A stretch of 64,000 bases of DNA from Larkinella insperata (lineage in GTDB: Bacteria > Bacteroidota > Bacteroidia > Cytophagales > Spirosomataceae): positions 5,477,501 through 5,541,500 of the forward strand of contig NZ_CP110973.1 of the NCBI RefSeq assembly GCF_026248825.1. The letters run 5' to 3'. The notes under the pieces were generated by a model. It ran no database searches and was not told the DNA's origin. It saw only the letters and a list, made by a program, of their open reading frames with translations. Position 1 is the first letter of the stretch, and the number at the start of each line of letters is the position of its first letter. Position numbers and translations under genes: made by a program. This document shows positions 7,143 to 15,123 of this stretch, in pieces.

Positions 7143-9344
7143 GTGAAACTTTTCCGAATTCTACTTCCTTTCCTTTTCGTTTGTACTTCCCTTTTCGCCC
7201 AAAAGAAAAACGAAGCGTACCAGTACCACATCCGTCAGACCATCCCGACCGACCGGACGCCCCACATCAAAATCGACGGGGTGATGGACGAACAAGCCTG
7301 GCTGGAAGCCGAAACGGCCACCGATTTTTTCATGGTGCTGCCGATGGACACCAGCTTTGCCAAACTCCGGACGGACGTGAAGATGACGTACGATCAGCAA
7401 AATTTCTACATCATCGCCGTTTGTTACTATGCCCGCAAGCCCGACAGTTCGTGGGCCGACCGGCCGTTTGTGCAGTCGCTCCGGCGGGACTGGGAGTTCC
7501 AGAAAAACGACAACTTCATTTTTTTCATGGACCCCTTCGACGACCAGACCAACGGCTTTACCTTCGGGACCAACGCCGTAGGGGCGCAGTGGGATGGTTT
7601 ACTCTACGAGGGCGGAAGGGCCAACCTGAGCTGGGATAACAAGTGGTACTCGGCCGTTAAAAACTACGAAGACCGGTACGTGTTTGAAGCTGCCATTCCC
7701 TTTAAATCCATTCGCTACAAAAAAGGCATTACCCGCTGGGGAATCAATTTTAGCCGAAATGACCTGCTGACCACCGAAAAATCGAGCTGGGCGCCGGTAC
7801 CGCGGCAGTTCCCGACGGCATCGCTGGCCTACACCGGCTCCATCCTTTGGGACCAGGCGCCCCCGCAGGTCGGACCGAATATTTCGGTTATTCCCTACGT
7901 GCTGGGCGGTCTGAGCCGAAACTACCAAACCGATAAACCGACCGCGTACCGGGGCGATGCCGGTGTTGACGCCAAGGTGGCCATTACCTCATCGCTCAAC
8001 CTGGATTTAACCGTTAACCCCGACTTTTCGCAGGTGGACGTCGACCAGCAGGTGACCAACCTCGACCGGTTTGAATTATTTTTCCCCGAACGGCGGCAGT
8101 TTTTTCTGGAAAACGGCGACCAGCTTTCCAACTTCGGCTACGCCAACATCCGGCCTTTTTTCTCCCGGCGCATTGGCCTGGGCGTTCCCATCCGGTTTGG
8201 GGCGCGGCTCAGCGGCAAGCTCAACAAAGACTGGCGGATCGGCCTGATGGACATGCAGACCGGCAAGGTGGACGAAACCGGTTTGCCCGCCCAGAACTTT
8301 GCGGTTGTCGCGCTCCAGCGCCGGGTATTCTCCCGGTCCAACATCGGGGCGATTTTCATCAACAAGGAATCACTGAATTACGAGCCGGAGCTGGGCAAGC
8401 CAACCTATTCAAAGTACAACCGGAACTTTGGCCTGGAATATAACCTGGCTTCTTCCAACAACGTCTGGACGGGCAAAGCCATTCTGCTGAAGTCATTCGA
8501 CCCGGCAAACTCCAACCGGAGCCTGGTTCACGCGGCCAACCTGCTGTATACTACGCGCAAATGGATTGTGGGCTGGCAACACGAGTACGTCGGTCAGAAT
8601 TACTCCGCCGAGGTAGGATACGTACCGCGCCGGGGGTATGTCCGATTCAACCCGACGGCCAGTTACTTGATGTTTCCCAAAGGCGGCTCGGTGTTGAGTC
8701 ACGGCCCCCAGCTTTCGTCGGCCTATATTTACAATGAATCCTTCCGGCAGACCGATAACGAGACGATGGCCCTGTATACCACTACGTTCCGGTCGCGAAG
8801 CGTATTATCCTTCTGGGCCAGCCAGTCATACATTCGTTTGCTGGCCCCGTTTGATCCCACCAACACCGGGCGCGACACCCTGGCGCGGGGCACCGAACAC
8901 CGCTGGAAAACCATCGGGGCCGACTACATTTCGAAGCCGCAAAGTTTGTTTACCTACTCGGTTTCGGCGCGGTACGGCGGTTATTACGCCGAGGGCACCC
9001 GCCTGAACCTTGTAACCGCGCTGGGCTACCGGTTTCAACCCTACGTCAGTTTGGCGCTGACGGCCAACTACAACGAAATCCGGTTGCCCGAACCGCTGAC
9101 TACGGCCAAATTCTGGCTTGTCGGCCCCCGCATCGACCTGACCATGACCAACAACCTGTTCTTCACCACTTTCGTCCAGTACAACGAACAGGCCCGAAAC
9201 GTGAACCTCAACACCCGCTTGCAATGGCGTTACGCGCCCGTTTCCGACTTGTTTATTGTGTACACGGATAACTACTTACCCGGTTCGCTGAGTGTAAAAA
9301 ACCGGGCGCTGGTGCTGAAACTGACGTACTGGTGGAATGTCTAA
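7143..9344 (+). CDS. DUF5916 domain outer membrane protein with N-terminal CBM9-like domain
   Basis: A 733-residue exported protein. It starts with a signal peptide (MKLFRILLPFLFVCTSLFAQ), then a carbohydrate-binding family 9-like domain (about residues 40-230) marked by KIDGVMDEQAW, and a long C-terminal DUF5916 region (about 240-733) of alternating strands ending in an aromatic residue pattern typical of an outer membrane beta barrel. The family is common in Bacteroidota, and its function is not established; a role in handling an extracellular polymer is plausible. Start is a GTG. A small lipoprotein-like gene follows 56 bases later. Confidence 0.85.
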   Translation: MKLFRILLPFLFVCTSLFAQKKNEAYQYHIRQTIPTDRTPHIKIDGVMDEQAWLEAETATDFFMVLPMDTSFAKLRTDVKMTYDQQNFYIIAVCYYARKPDSSWADRPFVQSLRRDWEFQKNDNFIFFMDPFDDQTNGFTFGTNAVGAQWDGLLYEGGRANLSWDNKWYSAVKNYEDRYVFEAAIPFKSIRYKKGITRWGINFSRNDLLTTEKSSWAPVPRQFPTASLAYTGSILWDQAPPQVGPNISVIPYVLGGLSRNYQTDKPTAYRGDAGVDAKVAITSSLNLDLTVNPDFSQVDVDQQVTNLDRFELFFPERRQFFLENGDQLSNFGYANIRPFFSRRIGLGVPIRFGARLSGKLNKDWRIGLMDMQTGKVDETGLPAQNFAVVALQRRVFSRSNIGAIFINKESLNYEPELGKPTYSKYNRNFGLEYNLASSNNVWTGKAILLKSFDPANSNRSLVHAANLLYTTRKWIVGWQHEYVGQNYSAEVGYVPRRGYVRFNPTASYLMFPKGGSVLSHGPQLSSAYIYNESFRQTDNETMALYTTTFRSRSVLSFWASQSYIRLLAPFDPTNTGRDTLARGTEHRWKTIGADYISKPQSLFTYSVSARYGGYYAEGTRLNLVTALGYRFQPYVSLALTANYNEIRLPEPLTTAKFWLVGPRIDLTMTNNLFFTTFVQYNEQARNVNLNTRLQWRYAPVSDLFIVYTDNYLPGSLSVKNRALVLKLTYWWNV

Positions 9345-9400
9345 AAAAACAAAGTGAGGAAGTTGGTAGTTTGACTAGAAAACTAAAACCCATCAACGTC

Positions 9401-9589
9401 ATGCGTAATTTCACTCACTTTCTATACACATTGGCCATTTCCCTGTTCCTGCTGGTTGGCATGACCAGTTGCGAACTGGTAGGCGGTATTTTCAAAGCCG
9501 GTGCCTGGACCGGAGCGCTGCTGGTTATTGGCGTCATTGTACTCGTTATCTGGGGGTTTGCCCGCCTGTTTGGTGGTCGAAGAAGCTAA
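9401..9589 (+). CDS. Small membrane protein with lipobox-like motif (often labelled phosphatidate cytidylyltransferase)
   Basis: A 62-residue protein with two hydrophobic segments. The first ends in a lipobox-like LLVGMTSC, followed by a conserved-looking ELVGGIFKAG and a second helix reading ALLVIGVIVLVIWGF. Many Bacteroidota genomes carry short proteins of this form, often annotated as phosphatidate cytidylyltransferase, which cannot be right for a protein this small. The ATG at 9401 is chosen over an earlier in-frame start because the signal-like helix begins there. A strong terminator follows. Confidence 0.7.
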   Translation: MRNFTHFLYTLAISLFLLVGMTSCELVGGIFKAGAWTGALLVIGVIVLVIWGFARLFGGRRS

Positions 9590-9608
9590 CGCCCAAACCA
9601 TATCGCAT

Positions 9609-9645
9609 AAAAAAGCCGAAACCGGGCCCCGGTTTCGGCTTTTTT
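9609..9645. terminator. Bidirectional Rho-independent terminator
   Basis: A perfect 15-bp stem (9609-9623 with 9631-9645) with a 7-base GC loop has T runs on both strands. It serves the small membrane protein gene (+) and dapA (-), whose stops flank it. Confidence 0.9.
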
Positions 9646-9664
9646 GTCAGCTCTTATCCAGTGA

Positions 9665-10561
9665 TCAGGCCACCAGTTCAACCAGTTTATCCTGTTGCAA
9701 CACGGCCCGCATGCGTTCGCCTAACTCGTCGGCAGCCGGGTAAAGTGGCAGCCGCACGTTCGATGAAATAAGACCCAGTATTTCCAGAATTTTCTTGATG
9801 CCCACCGGGTTGCCTTCTTCGTACAAAAGCGGATCGATGCGCAGGAAATGGCCCAGTTCTTTCTGCGCAAAGGCGAAATCACCACGCAGGGCCGCGTGAA
9901 TCATTTCCGAAAACTTCGTCGGGAACGCATTGGCGATAACGGACATCACCCCAACACCGCCGATGCTGATAATGGGAACAGCCTGCACATCGTCGCCCGA
10001 AATCAGCAGAAAATCTTCCGGTTTGTCGCGGGCAATCTCCATGCACTGTTCAATGATGCAGGACGCTTCCTTGACGCCAATGATATTGGGGTGTTCGGCC
10101 AGCGTACAGATCGTTTCCGCCGACATGTTGATGCCCGTCCGGGGGGGAATGTTATAGAGAATAACCGGCACCGGGCTGGCATCCGCGATGCGCGTGAAGT
10201 GTTCGATCACCCCGCGTTTGCCGGGTTTATTGTAATAAGGACAAACCGAAAGAATGGCATCGACGCCTTCGAAATCCGTTTCCTTCATCGACGCAACGAC
10301 CTCCGGCGTAACGTTGCCACCCACGCCGTAGACGATCGGTAATTTCTTCGGGTTATTTTCCTTTAAATACTGAAGCAACTGTTTCTTTTCCGTTTTTGTC
10401 ACCGTGGGCGATTCGCCCGTGGTACCTTGCAGCACAACATAATCGACACCGCCGTCGGAAATGTGCTGAACGACCCGACCAAACCCGTCGAAATCAACGG
10501 TCATGTCGTCGTTAAACGGGGTTACAATGGCGACCCCAACGCCGTGGAAACGAGTATTCAT
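9665..10561 (-). CDS. dapA: 4-hydroxy-tetrahydrodipicolinate synthase
   Basis: A 298-residue TIM-barrel lyase that condenses pyruvate with aspartate semialdehyde in the diaminopimelate/lysine pathway. Visible signatures: GTTGESPTV with the catalytic threonine (residues 47-48), LYNIPPRTG with Tyr136 and the substrate-binding Arg141, and GVKEAS with the Schiff-base Lys164. Length is normal for DapA. It lies downstream of ligA on the same strand, 71 bases away, with its own promoter-like box. Confidence 0.96.
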   Translation of the reverse strand: MNTRFHGVGVAIVTPFNDDMTVDFDGFGRVVQHISDGGVDYVVLQGTTGESPTVTKTEKKQLLQYLKENNPKKLPIVYGVGGNVTPEVVASMKETDFEGVDAILSVCPYYNKPGKRGVIEHFTRIADASPVPVILYNIPPRTGINMSAETICTLAEHPNIIGVKEASCIIEQCMEIARDKPEDFLLISGDDVQAVPIISIGGVGVMSVIANAFPTKFSEMIHAALRGDFAFAQKELGHFLRIDPLLYEEGNPVGIKKILEILGLISSNVRLPLYPAADELGERMRAVLQQDKLVELVA

Positions 10562-10607
10562 CTACTTGTTTTCTGGATTAGAAGGAATAAGTAAAACGGA
10601 ACTTAGA

Positions 10608-10615
10608 CAAAGGTA
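10608..10615 (-). promoter_or_regulatory. Bacteroidota -7 promoter box for dapA
   Basis: The minus strand reads TACCTTTG, a full match to TAnnTTTG, 47 bases before the dapA ATG and inside the ligA-dapA gap. A -33 TTG is not evident. Confidence 0.5.
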
Positions 10616-10632
10616 CGGTTTTTCTGTCATTC

Positions 10633-12693
10633 CTAAACATTTACCATCGCCAGAAACTCATCCTCCCCGATCAGGGTGACGCCCATCTTCTGCGCTTTTT
10701 CGACTTTCGACGGACCGGCGTTTTCACCCACGATCAGGTAGTTGAGCTTTTTGGAAACCCCGCTCAGTAGTTTGCCGCCGTGCGCTTCGATTTCACTTTC
10801 GAGTTCTTCGCGCGAAAAGTTGGCAAACGTACCCGTGTACAGAAACGTCTTCCCCACCAGCGACTCGCCTTTCTTCTCGACGGCCACCCGGTCGGTTTCC
10901 ATCTGCAAACCCGCCAGCCGGAGCCGTTCAATAAACACCTGATTTTCGGGATCGGCAAACCAGGCCACCAGACTCTGCGCAATGCGGTCGCCCACTTCGG
11001 GCACCCCCAGCAGCGCTTCGTACGATGCCGTCCGCAAGGCGTCCATGTTGCCAAAATAATCGGCCAGCTTTTCCGCCGTGGTGTTGCCCACGTACCGGAT
11101 GCCGAGCGCAAACAGCACATTGGCAAACGGTTGCGCCTTGGACCGCTCAATGGCCGTCAGGATGTTGTCGACCGATTTCTGCCGCAGGCTGACCACCCGC
11201 GTTTTTCCGGTTTCAGACGGTCCGCCGTTGCGGTCATTGTAGGCTTTTTCCAGCCCCAGGAGTTGCTCGGCCTTCAGGTCGTATAAATCCGCCGGACTAC
11301 GCACCAGCCCCCGATCAATCAGCAACTCAATTTTGCCTTCGCCCAGGCTCTCAATGTTCATCGCCCGGCGCTGGATGAAATGCTCAAACCGGGCCTGTTG
11401 CTGCGGTGGACAGCCTTTTTCGTTGGGGCAGTAAAAATGCGCTTCCCCTTCTTTGCGGATCAAGGGCGTCTGGCAGGCCGGGCAAACCGTGGGGTAAACA
11501 ATGGGTTCGACGGCATCGGTACGCTGGGTCAGATCAACGCCGGTAATCTTCGGAATGATTTCCCCCCCTTTTTCAATGAAAACCGTATCGTGCAACATCA
11601 CCCCCAGCCGCTGAATTTCGTTGGCATTGTGCAGCGATGCCCGCTTCACCACCGTTCCCGCCAGCAACACGGGCTTGAGGTTGGCTACGGGCGTTACGGC
11701 GCCGGTGCGCCCCACCTGGTAGGAAACGCTGTTGAGCGTTGTACTGGCCGCTAAAGCCTTGTATTTGAAGGCAATCGCCCAGCGCGGACTTTTGGCCGTG
11801 TAGCCCAGTTCGCGCTGCTGGTCGTAGCGGTTGATTTTGATCACAATACCGTCGGTCGCCAGCGGCAATTCATACCGCCGGGTTTCCCACTCGTTGATGA
11901 AGGCAAACACTTCCTGCATGGTGGCGCATTTCCGCCAGGTTGGTGACACGTTAAAGCCCCAGTTTTTCATGGCGATCAGGCTTTCTTCGTGCGTCTGAAA
12001 CACTTCCGGTTCCGACAGAAACGAGTAGAGATAACAATCCAGCCGTCGTTTGGCCACCGCGGCCGAATCCTGCTGTTTGAACGTGCCGGAAGCCGCGTTG
12101 CGCGGATTGGCCAGCAGCGGTTCGCCAATGTCTTCGCGCTCTTTGTTAATCCGTTCAAATTCGGCCAGCGGCAGAAAACCCTCCCCGCGCACCTCAAACA
12201 AGGCCGGCACGCCCGGATCGGTCACTTTCAGCGGCAGCGTCCGGATGGTTCGCACGTTGAACGTAATATCGTCACCCCGGACGCCATCGCCCCGGGTTGC
12301 TCCCTGCACCAGCACCCCGTTTTCGTAGGTCATGCTAAGGGCCACCCCGTCGAACTTTAGCTCACAGACGTATTCGTAAGGCGCATCGTGAAGGCCCCGG
12401 CGCACCCGGTTGTCGAACTCCGTCAGTTCCGCTTCCGAGTAGGTGTTGCCCAGCGACATCATCGGAAACCGGTGGTAAACCGTTGCAAATTCCTTACTGA
12501 TCGTGCCCCCAACGCGGTGCGTGGGCGAATCGGGCCGGCTGAATTCCGGGTATTGCTTTTCCAGAGCCGCAAGTTCTTCCAGCAGTTTGTCGAAGGTAAA
12601 ATCATCCACCTCCGAAATACTGTTTTGGTAGTATTGGTAGTTATAATAGTTCAGCCGATCCGTCAGCTCGGCAATTCTTTCCTGTGGATTCAT
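10633..12693 (-). CDS. ligA: NAD-dependent DNA ligase LigA
   Basis: A 686-residue ligase that seals nicks in DNA replication and repair. Domains in order: Ia region with the N-terminal YYNYQYYQNS, adenylation domain with Lys113 in ELKFDG, OB fold, a Cys4 zinc finger (Cys404, Cys407, Cys422, Cys428), helix-hairpin-helix region with ALGIRYVGNTTAEKLA and GVPEVGDRIAQSL, and a C-terminal BRCT domain with KLNYLIVGENAGPSKVEKA. It is complete and of normal length. It is transcribed away from rpe. Confidence 0.98.
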   Translation of the reverse strand: MNPQERIAELTDRLNYYNYQYYQNSISEVDDFTFDKLLEELAALEKQYPEFSRPDSPTHRVGGTISKEFATVYHRFPMMSLGNTYSEAELTEFDNRVRRGLHDAPYEYVCELKFDGVALSMTYENGVLVQGATRGDGVRGDDITFNVRTIRTLPLKVTDPGVPALFEVRGEGFLPLAEFERINKEREDIGEPLLANPRNAASGTFKQQDSAAVAKRRLDCYLYSFLSEPEVFQTHEESLIAMKNWGFNVSPTWRKCATMQEVFAFINEWETRRYELPLATDGIVIKINRYDQQRELGYTAKSPRWAIAFKYKALAASTTLNSVSYQVGRTGAVTPVANLKPVLLAGTVVKRASLHNANEIQRLGVMLHDTVFIEKGGEIIPKITGVDLTQRTDAVEPIVYPTVCPACQTPLIRKEGEAHFYCPNEKGCPPQQQARFEHFIQRRAMNIESLGEGKIELLIDRGLVRSPADLYDLKAEQLLGLEKAYNDRNGGPSETGKTRVVSLRQKSVDNILTAIERSKAQPFANVLFALGIRYVGNTTAEKLADYFGNMDALRTASYEALLGVPEVGDRIAQSLVAWFADPENQVFIERLRLAGLQMETDRVAVEKKGESLVGKTFLYTGTFANFSREELESEIEAHGGKLLSGVSKKLNYLIVGENAGPSKVEKAQKMGVTLIGEDEFLAMVNV

Positions 12694-12785
12694 GTATTTT
12701 AAAACTGGACGTATGCTGTCTTTGTCGGGCTAAATTAGAAGACATTCCAGACAATTCCTTTACTAAGTTGGCCATGATTACCGAA

Positions 12786-12812
12786 TTGTTCGGACAAAAA
12801 CCCTTAATTTTG
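12786..12812 (+). promoter_or_regulatory. Promoter for rpe
   Basis: TTG at 12786-12788, a 16-base spacer, and TAATTTTG at 12805-12812, a full match to the Bacteroidota -7 consensus. The rpe ATG lies 51 bases downstream. Confidence 0.6.
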
Positions 12813-12862
12813 GTGCCAACTTTGCCAAGGCAGACCCAAACGTTAACTGATAAATCTGTTTC

Positions 12863-13567
12863 ATGACGCCACCCCTGATTGCGCCATCCATTCTGGCGGC
12901 TGATTTTGCCAACCTGCAACGCGATGTTGAATTGCTGAACCGTTCGGAGGCCGATTGGATTCACGTGGATATCATGGACGGCGTTTTCGTTCCCAATATT
13001 TCGTTTGGTATTCCGGTCTGCGAAGCCATCAATCGCCACGCCACCAAACCCCTAGACGTTCACCTGATGATTGTTCAGCCGGAACGGTACATCGATGCGT
13101 TTGCCAAAGCGGGGGCGGCCCATCCCGATCGGCCCGGCACCATTACCGTTCACCTGGAAGCCAGTACGCACCTGCACCGTACCCTGACGCAAATTCGGGA
13201 AACGGGTTGCAAAGCGGGCGTGGCGCTGAACCCGCACTCCCCGGTGGAGCTGCTGGCCGACGTGCTGGACAACCTCGACCTGATCCTGATCATGTCGGTC
13301 AATCCGGGCTTTGGCGGTCAATCCTTTATTCCGCAGACGTTGCAGAAGATCCGGAAGCTGCGCAAGCTGCTAGCCGGGGTCAGCCAGCCGCCCATCATTG
13401 AAGTGGATGGGGGCGTGGGAACCGATAATGTGGCGGCTTTGGTGGAGGCCGGGGCGGATGCGCTGGTTGCCGGGAGCTCGGTTTTCCGGGCCACCGACCC
13501 TACGGAGGCCATTCGTGCGTTAAAGTATTTTACCCCCACGGCCCGGCAGGAGGCCCGGCTGGCCTAA
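12863..13567 (+). CDS. rpe: Ribulose-phosphate 3-epimerase
   Basis: A 234-residue TIM barrel that interconverts ribulose 5-phosphate and xylulose 5-phosphate in the pentose phosphate pathway. Metal ligands and signatures are present: WIHVDIMDG (His34, Asp36), DVHLM (His67), SVNPGFGGQSF and EVDGGV with the catalytic aspartate. It is slightly longer than the usual 215-225 residues because of a small insertion near residues 88-96. It is followed 30 bases later by the GH13 lipoprotein gene. Confidence 0.97.
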   Translation: MTPPLIAPSILAADFANLQRDVELLNRSEADWIHVDIMDGVFVPNISFGIPVCEAINRHATKPLDVHLMIVQPERYIDAFAKAGAAHPDRPGTITVHLEASTHLHRTLTQIRETGCKAGVALNPHSPVELLADVLDNLDLILIMSVNPGFGGQSFIPQTLQKIRKLRKLLAGVSQPPIIEVDGGVGTDNVAALVEAGADALVAGSSVFRATDPTEAIRALKYFTPTARQEARLA

Positions 13568-13597
13568 ACTAATTTCATTCGAGCTTAACATCTTGGC

Positions 13598-15013
13598 ATG
13601 CAAACGAAAATAGTTTACAGTTTACTGGCAGGAACGCTGCTGTTTTTTTCCGTTCTCTCCTGCAAACAAACCCCCACCAACGGGAATGAACCGACCCAAA
13701 CCAACGATTCCACGGTAGCTACCCACCGCCTTCCGAGTCCCGAATGGACCCGCAACGCAACCATTTACGAAGTCAACGTGCGGCAGTTTTCCGAAGAAGG
13801 AACCTTCAAAGCCGTTGAACAGCAACTGACCCGTTTACGGGAAATGGGCGTCGATATTCTCTGGCTCATGCCCATTCACCCCATCAGCAAAGAAAACTTG
13901 CAGGGGACCGCTGGCAATCCCTATGCGGTGGAAGATTACAAAGCCGTCAATCCGGAGTACGGCACGATGGCCGATTTTAAAGCGTTTGTCAAACAGGCTC
14001 ACGACCTTGGTATGCACGTTATTCTCGACTGGGTGCCCAACCATACCGGCCGCAGCCATTCCTGGGTAAAACAGCACCCCGACTGGTATACCAAAATCAA
14101 CGGAAAACTGAGCGCCCCCATCGACGACCAGGGCCGGGTGACCAACCGCCCCGATGTGGTGGACCTGAACTACCAGAACCCCGAACTGCGGGCCGCCATG
14201 ATCGACGCCATGCAATTCTGGATTCGCGAATGCGACGTTGACGGCTACCGGTGCGAGGTAGCCGGTTTTGTGCCCGATGACTTCTGGGCTGAACTGCGGC
14301 CGAAGCTGGACCGCATCAAACCCGTTTTTATGCTGGCCGAGTGGGAAGATAAGCCCGAGCACTTTAAAGAGTGTTTCAATATGAACTACGGCTGGAGCGC
14401 CTTCCAGCTCATGCAGCAAATTGCCAAAGGCAAGCGTCCGGCTACCGCCCTCGATTCGCTGCTGGCCCACAACAAGCAACGCTTTCCGCCCTGGTATTAC
14501 CAGATGCATTTTACGCAGAACCACGATGAGAATGCCTGGACCGGTACCGGGTCGGAACTATTCGGCAACGGAATTGATGCCTTTACGGTGCTGGCCTTTA
14601 CCTTCGACGGGATGCCGCTGGTTTACAACGGGATGGAGTCTAACCTGAGCAAACGGCTGAAATTCTACGAAAAAGACCCGATCTACTGGGGCAACTACGC
14701 CAAGGCGGAGTTTTACAAAACCCTGCTGACGCTCAAACACCGCAACCGGGCGCTCTGGAATGGTCAGGCCGGGGGGGAACTCATGAAAATTCCAACCGAA
14801 AAGGACGACAAAGTGTATGCGTTTTACCGCAAACAGGATAACGACCAGATCGTGGTGATTGTCAACTTAAGCCCGACTCCTCAGACCATCCGGCTCAACG
14901 GCGACGGCTTTGAAGGCGTTTTTACCGAAGTTTTCAGCCGCGAACCCGCCGAACTACGAAATTCTTTAACGTTTGCGCTTAAACCCTGGGAATACAAAGT
15001 ATATACGAATTAA
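13598..15013 (+). CDS. GH13 alpha-amylase-family lipoprotein with Glu at the nucleophile position
   Basis: A 471-residue exported GH13 protein. Residues 1-22 form a lipoprotein signal ending in LFFSVLSC, so it is probably tethered to a membrane. Barrel motifs: DWVPNHT (region I, about 144-150), DVDGYRCEVAGFVP (region II), MLAEWED (region III, Glu248), FTQNHDENAW (region IV, Asp310), and a C-terminal beta domain with NLSPTPQTIRLNG. The residue aligning with the catalytic nucleophile Asp is Glu220 (codon GAG at 14255-14257), which is unusual; the acid/base and the third carboxylate are intact. It may be an altered enzyme, weakly active or a binding protein. It lies 30 bases after rpe. Confidence 0.85.
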   Translation: MQTKIVYSLLAGTLLFFSVLSCKQTPTNGNEPTQTNDSTVATHRLPSPEWTRNATIYEVNVRQFSEEGTFKAVEQQLTRLREMGVDILWLMPIHPISKENLQGTAGNPYAVEDYKAVNPEYGTMADFKAFVKQAHDLGMHVILDWVPNHTGRSHSWVKQHPDWYTKINGKLSAPIDDQGRVTNRPDVVDLNYQNPELRAAMIDAMQFWIRECDVDGYRCEVAGFVPDDFWAELRPKLDRIKPVFMLAEWEDKPEHFKECFNMNYGWSAFQLMQQIAKGKRPATALDSLLAHNKQRFPPWYYQMHFTQNHDENAWTGTGSELFGNGIDAFTVLAFTFDGMPLVYNGMESNLSKRLKFYEKDPIYWGNYAKAEFYKTLLTLKHRNRALWNGQAGGELMKIPTEKDDKVYAFYRKQDNDQIVVIVNLSPTPQTIRLNGDGFEGVFTEVFSREPAELRNSLTFALKPWEYKVYTN

Positions 15014-15022
15014 TTGGAATGC

Positions 15023-15103
15023 TGAGTTATGAATGATGCGTCAGGAATGATAAATTACGTATAAAATGAACGGCTCCCTTCATCGTTCCTTATTCATAAT
15101 TCA
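15023..15103. repeat. AT-rich inverted repeat in a gene gap
   Basis: TGAGTTATGAAT at 15023-15034 pairs with ATTCATAATTCA at 15092-15103 (12 bp with one G-T pair) around a 57-base loop. Both arms extend into similar GATG/CATC tracts. The form suggests a dispersed intergenic repeat; copies elsewhere cannot be checked here. Confidence 0.5.
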
Positions 15104-15123
15104 TCATTAGCAAACTTGTTTAC

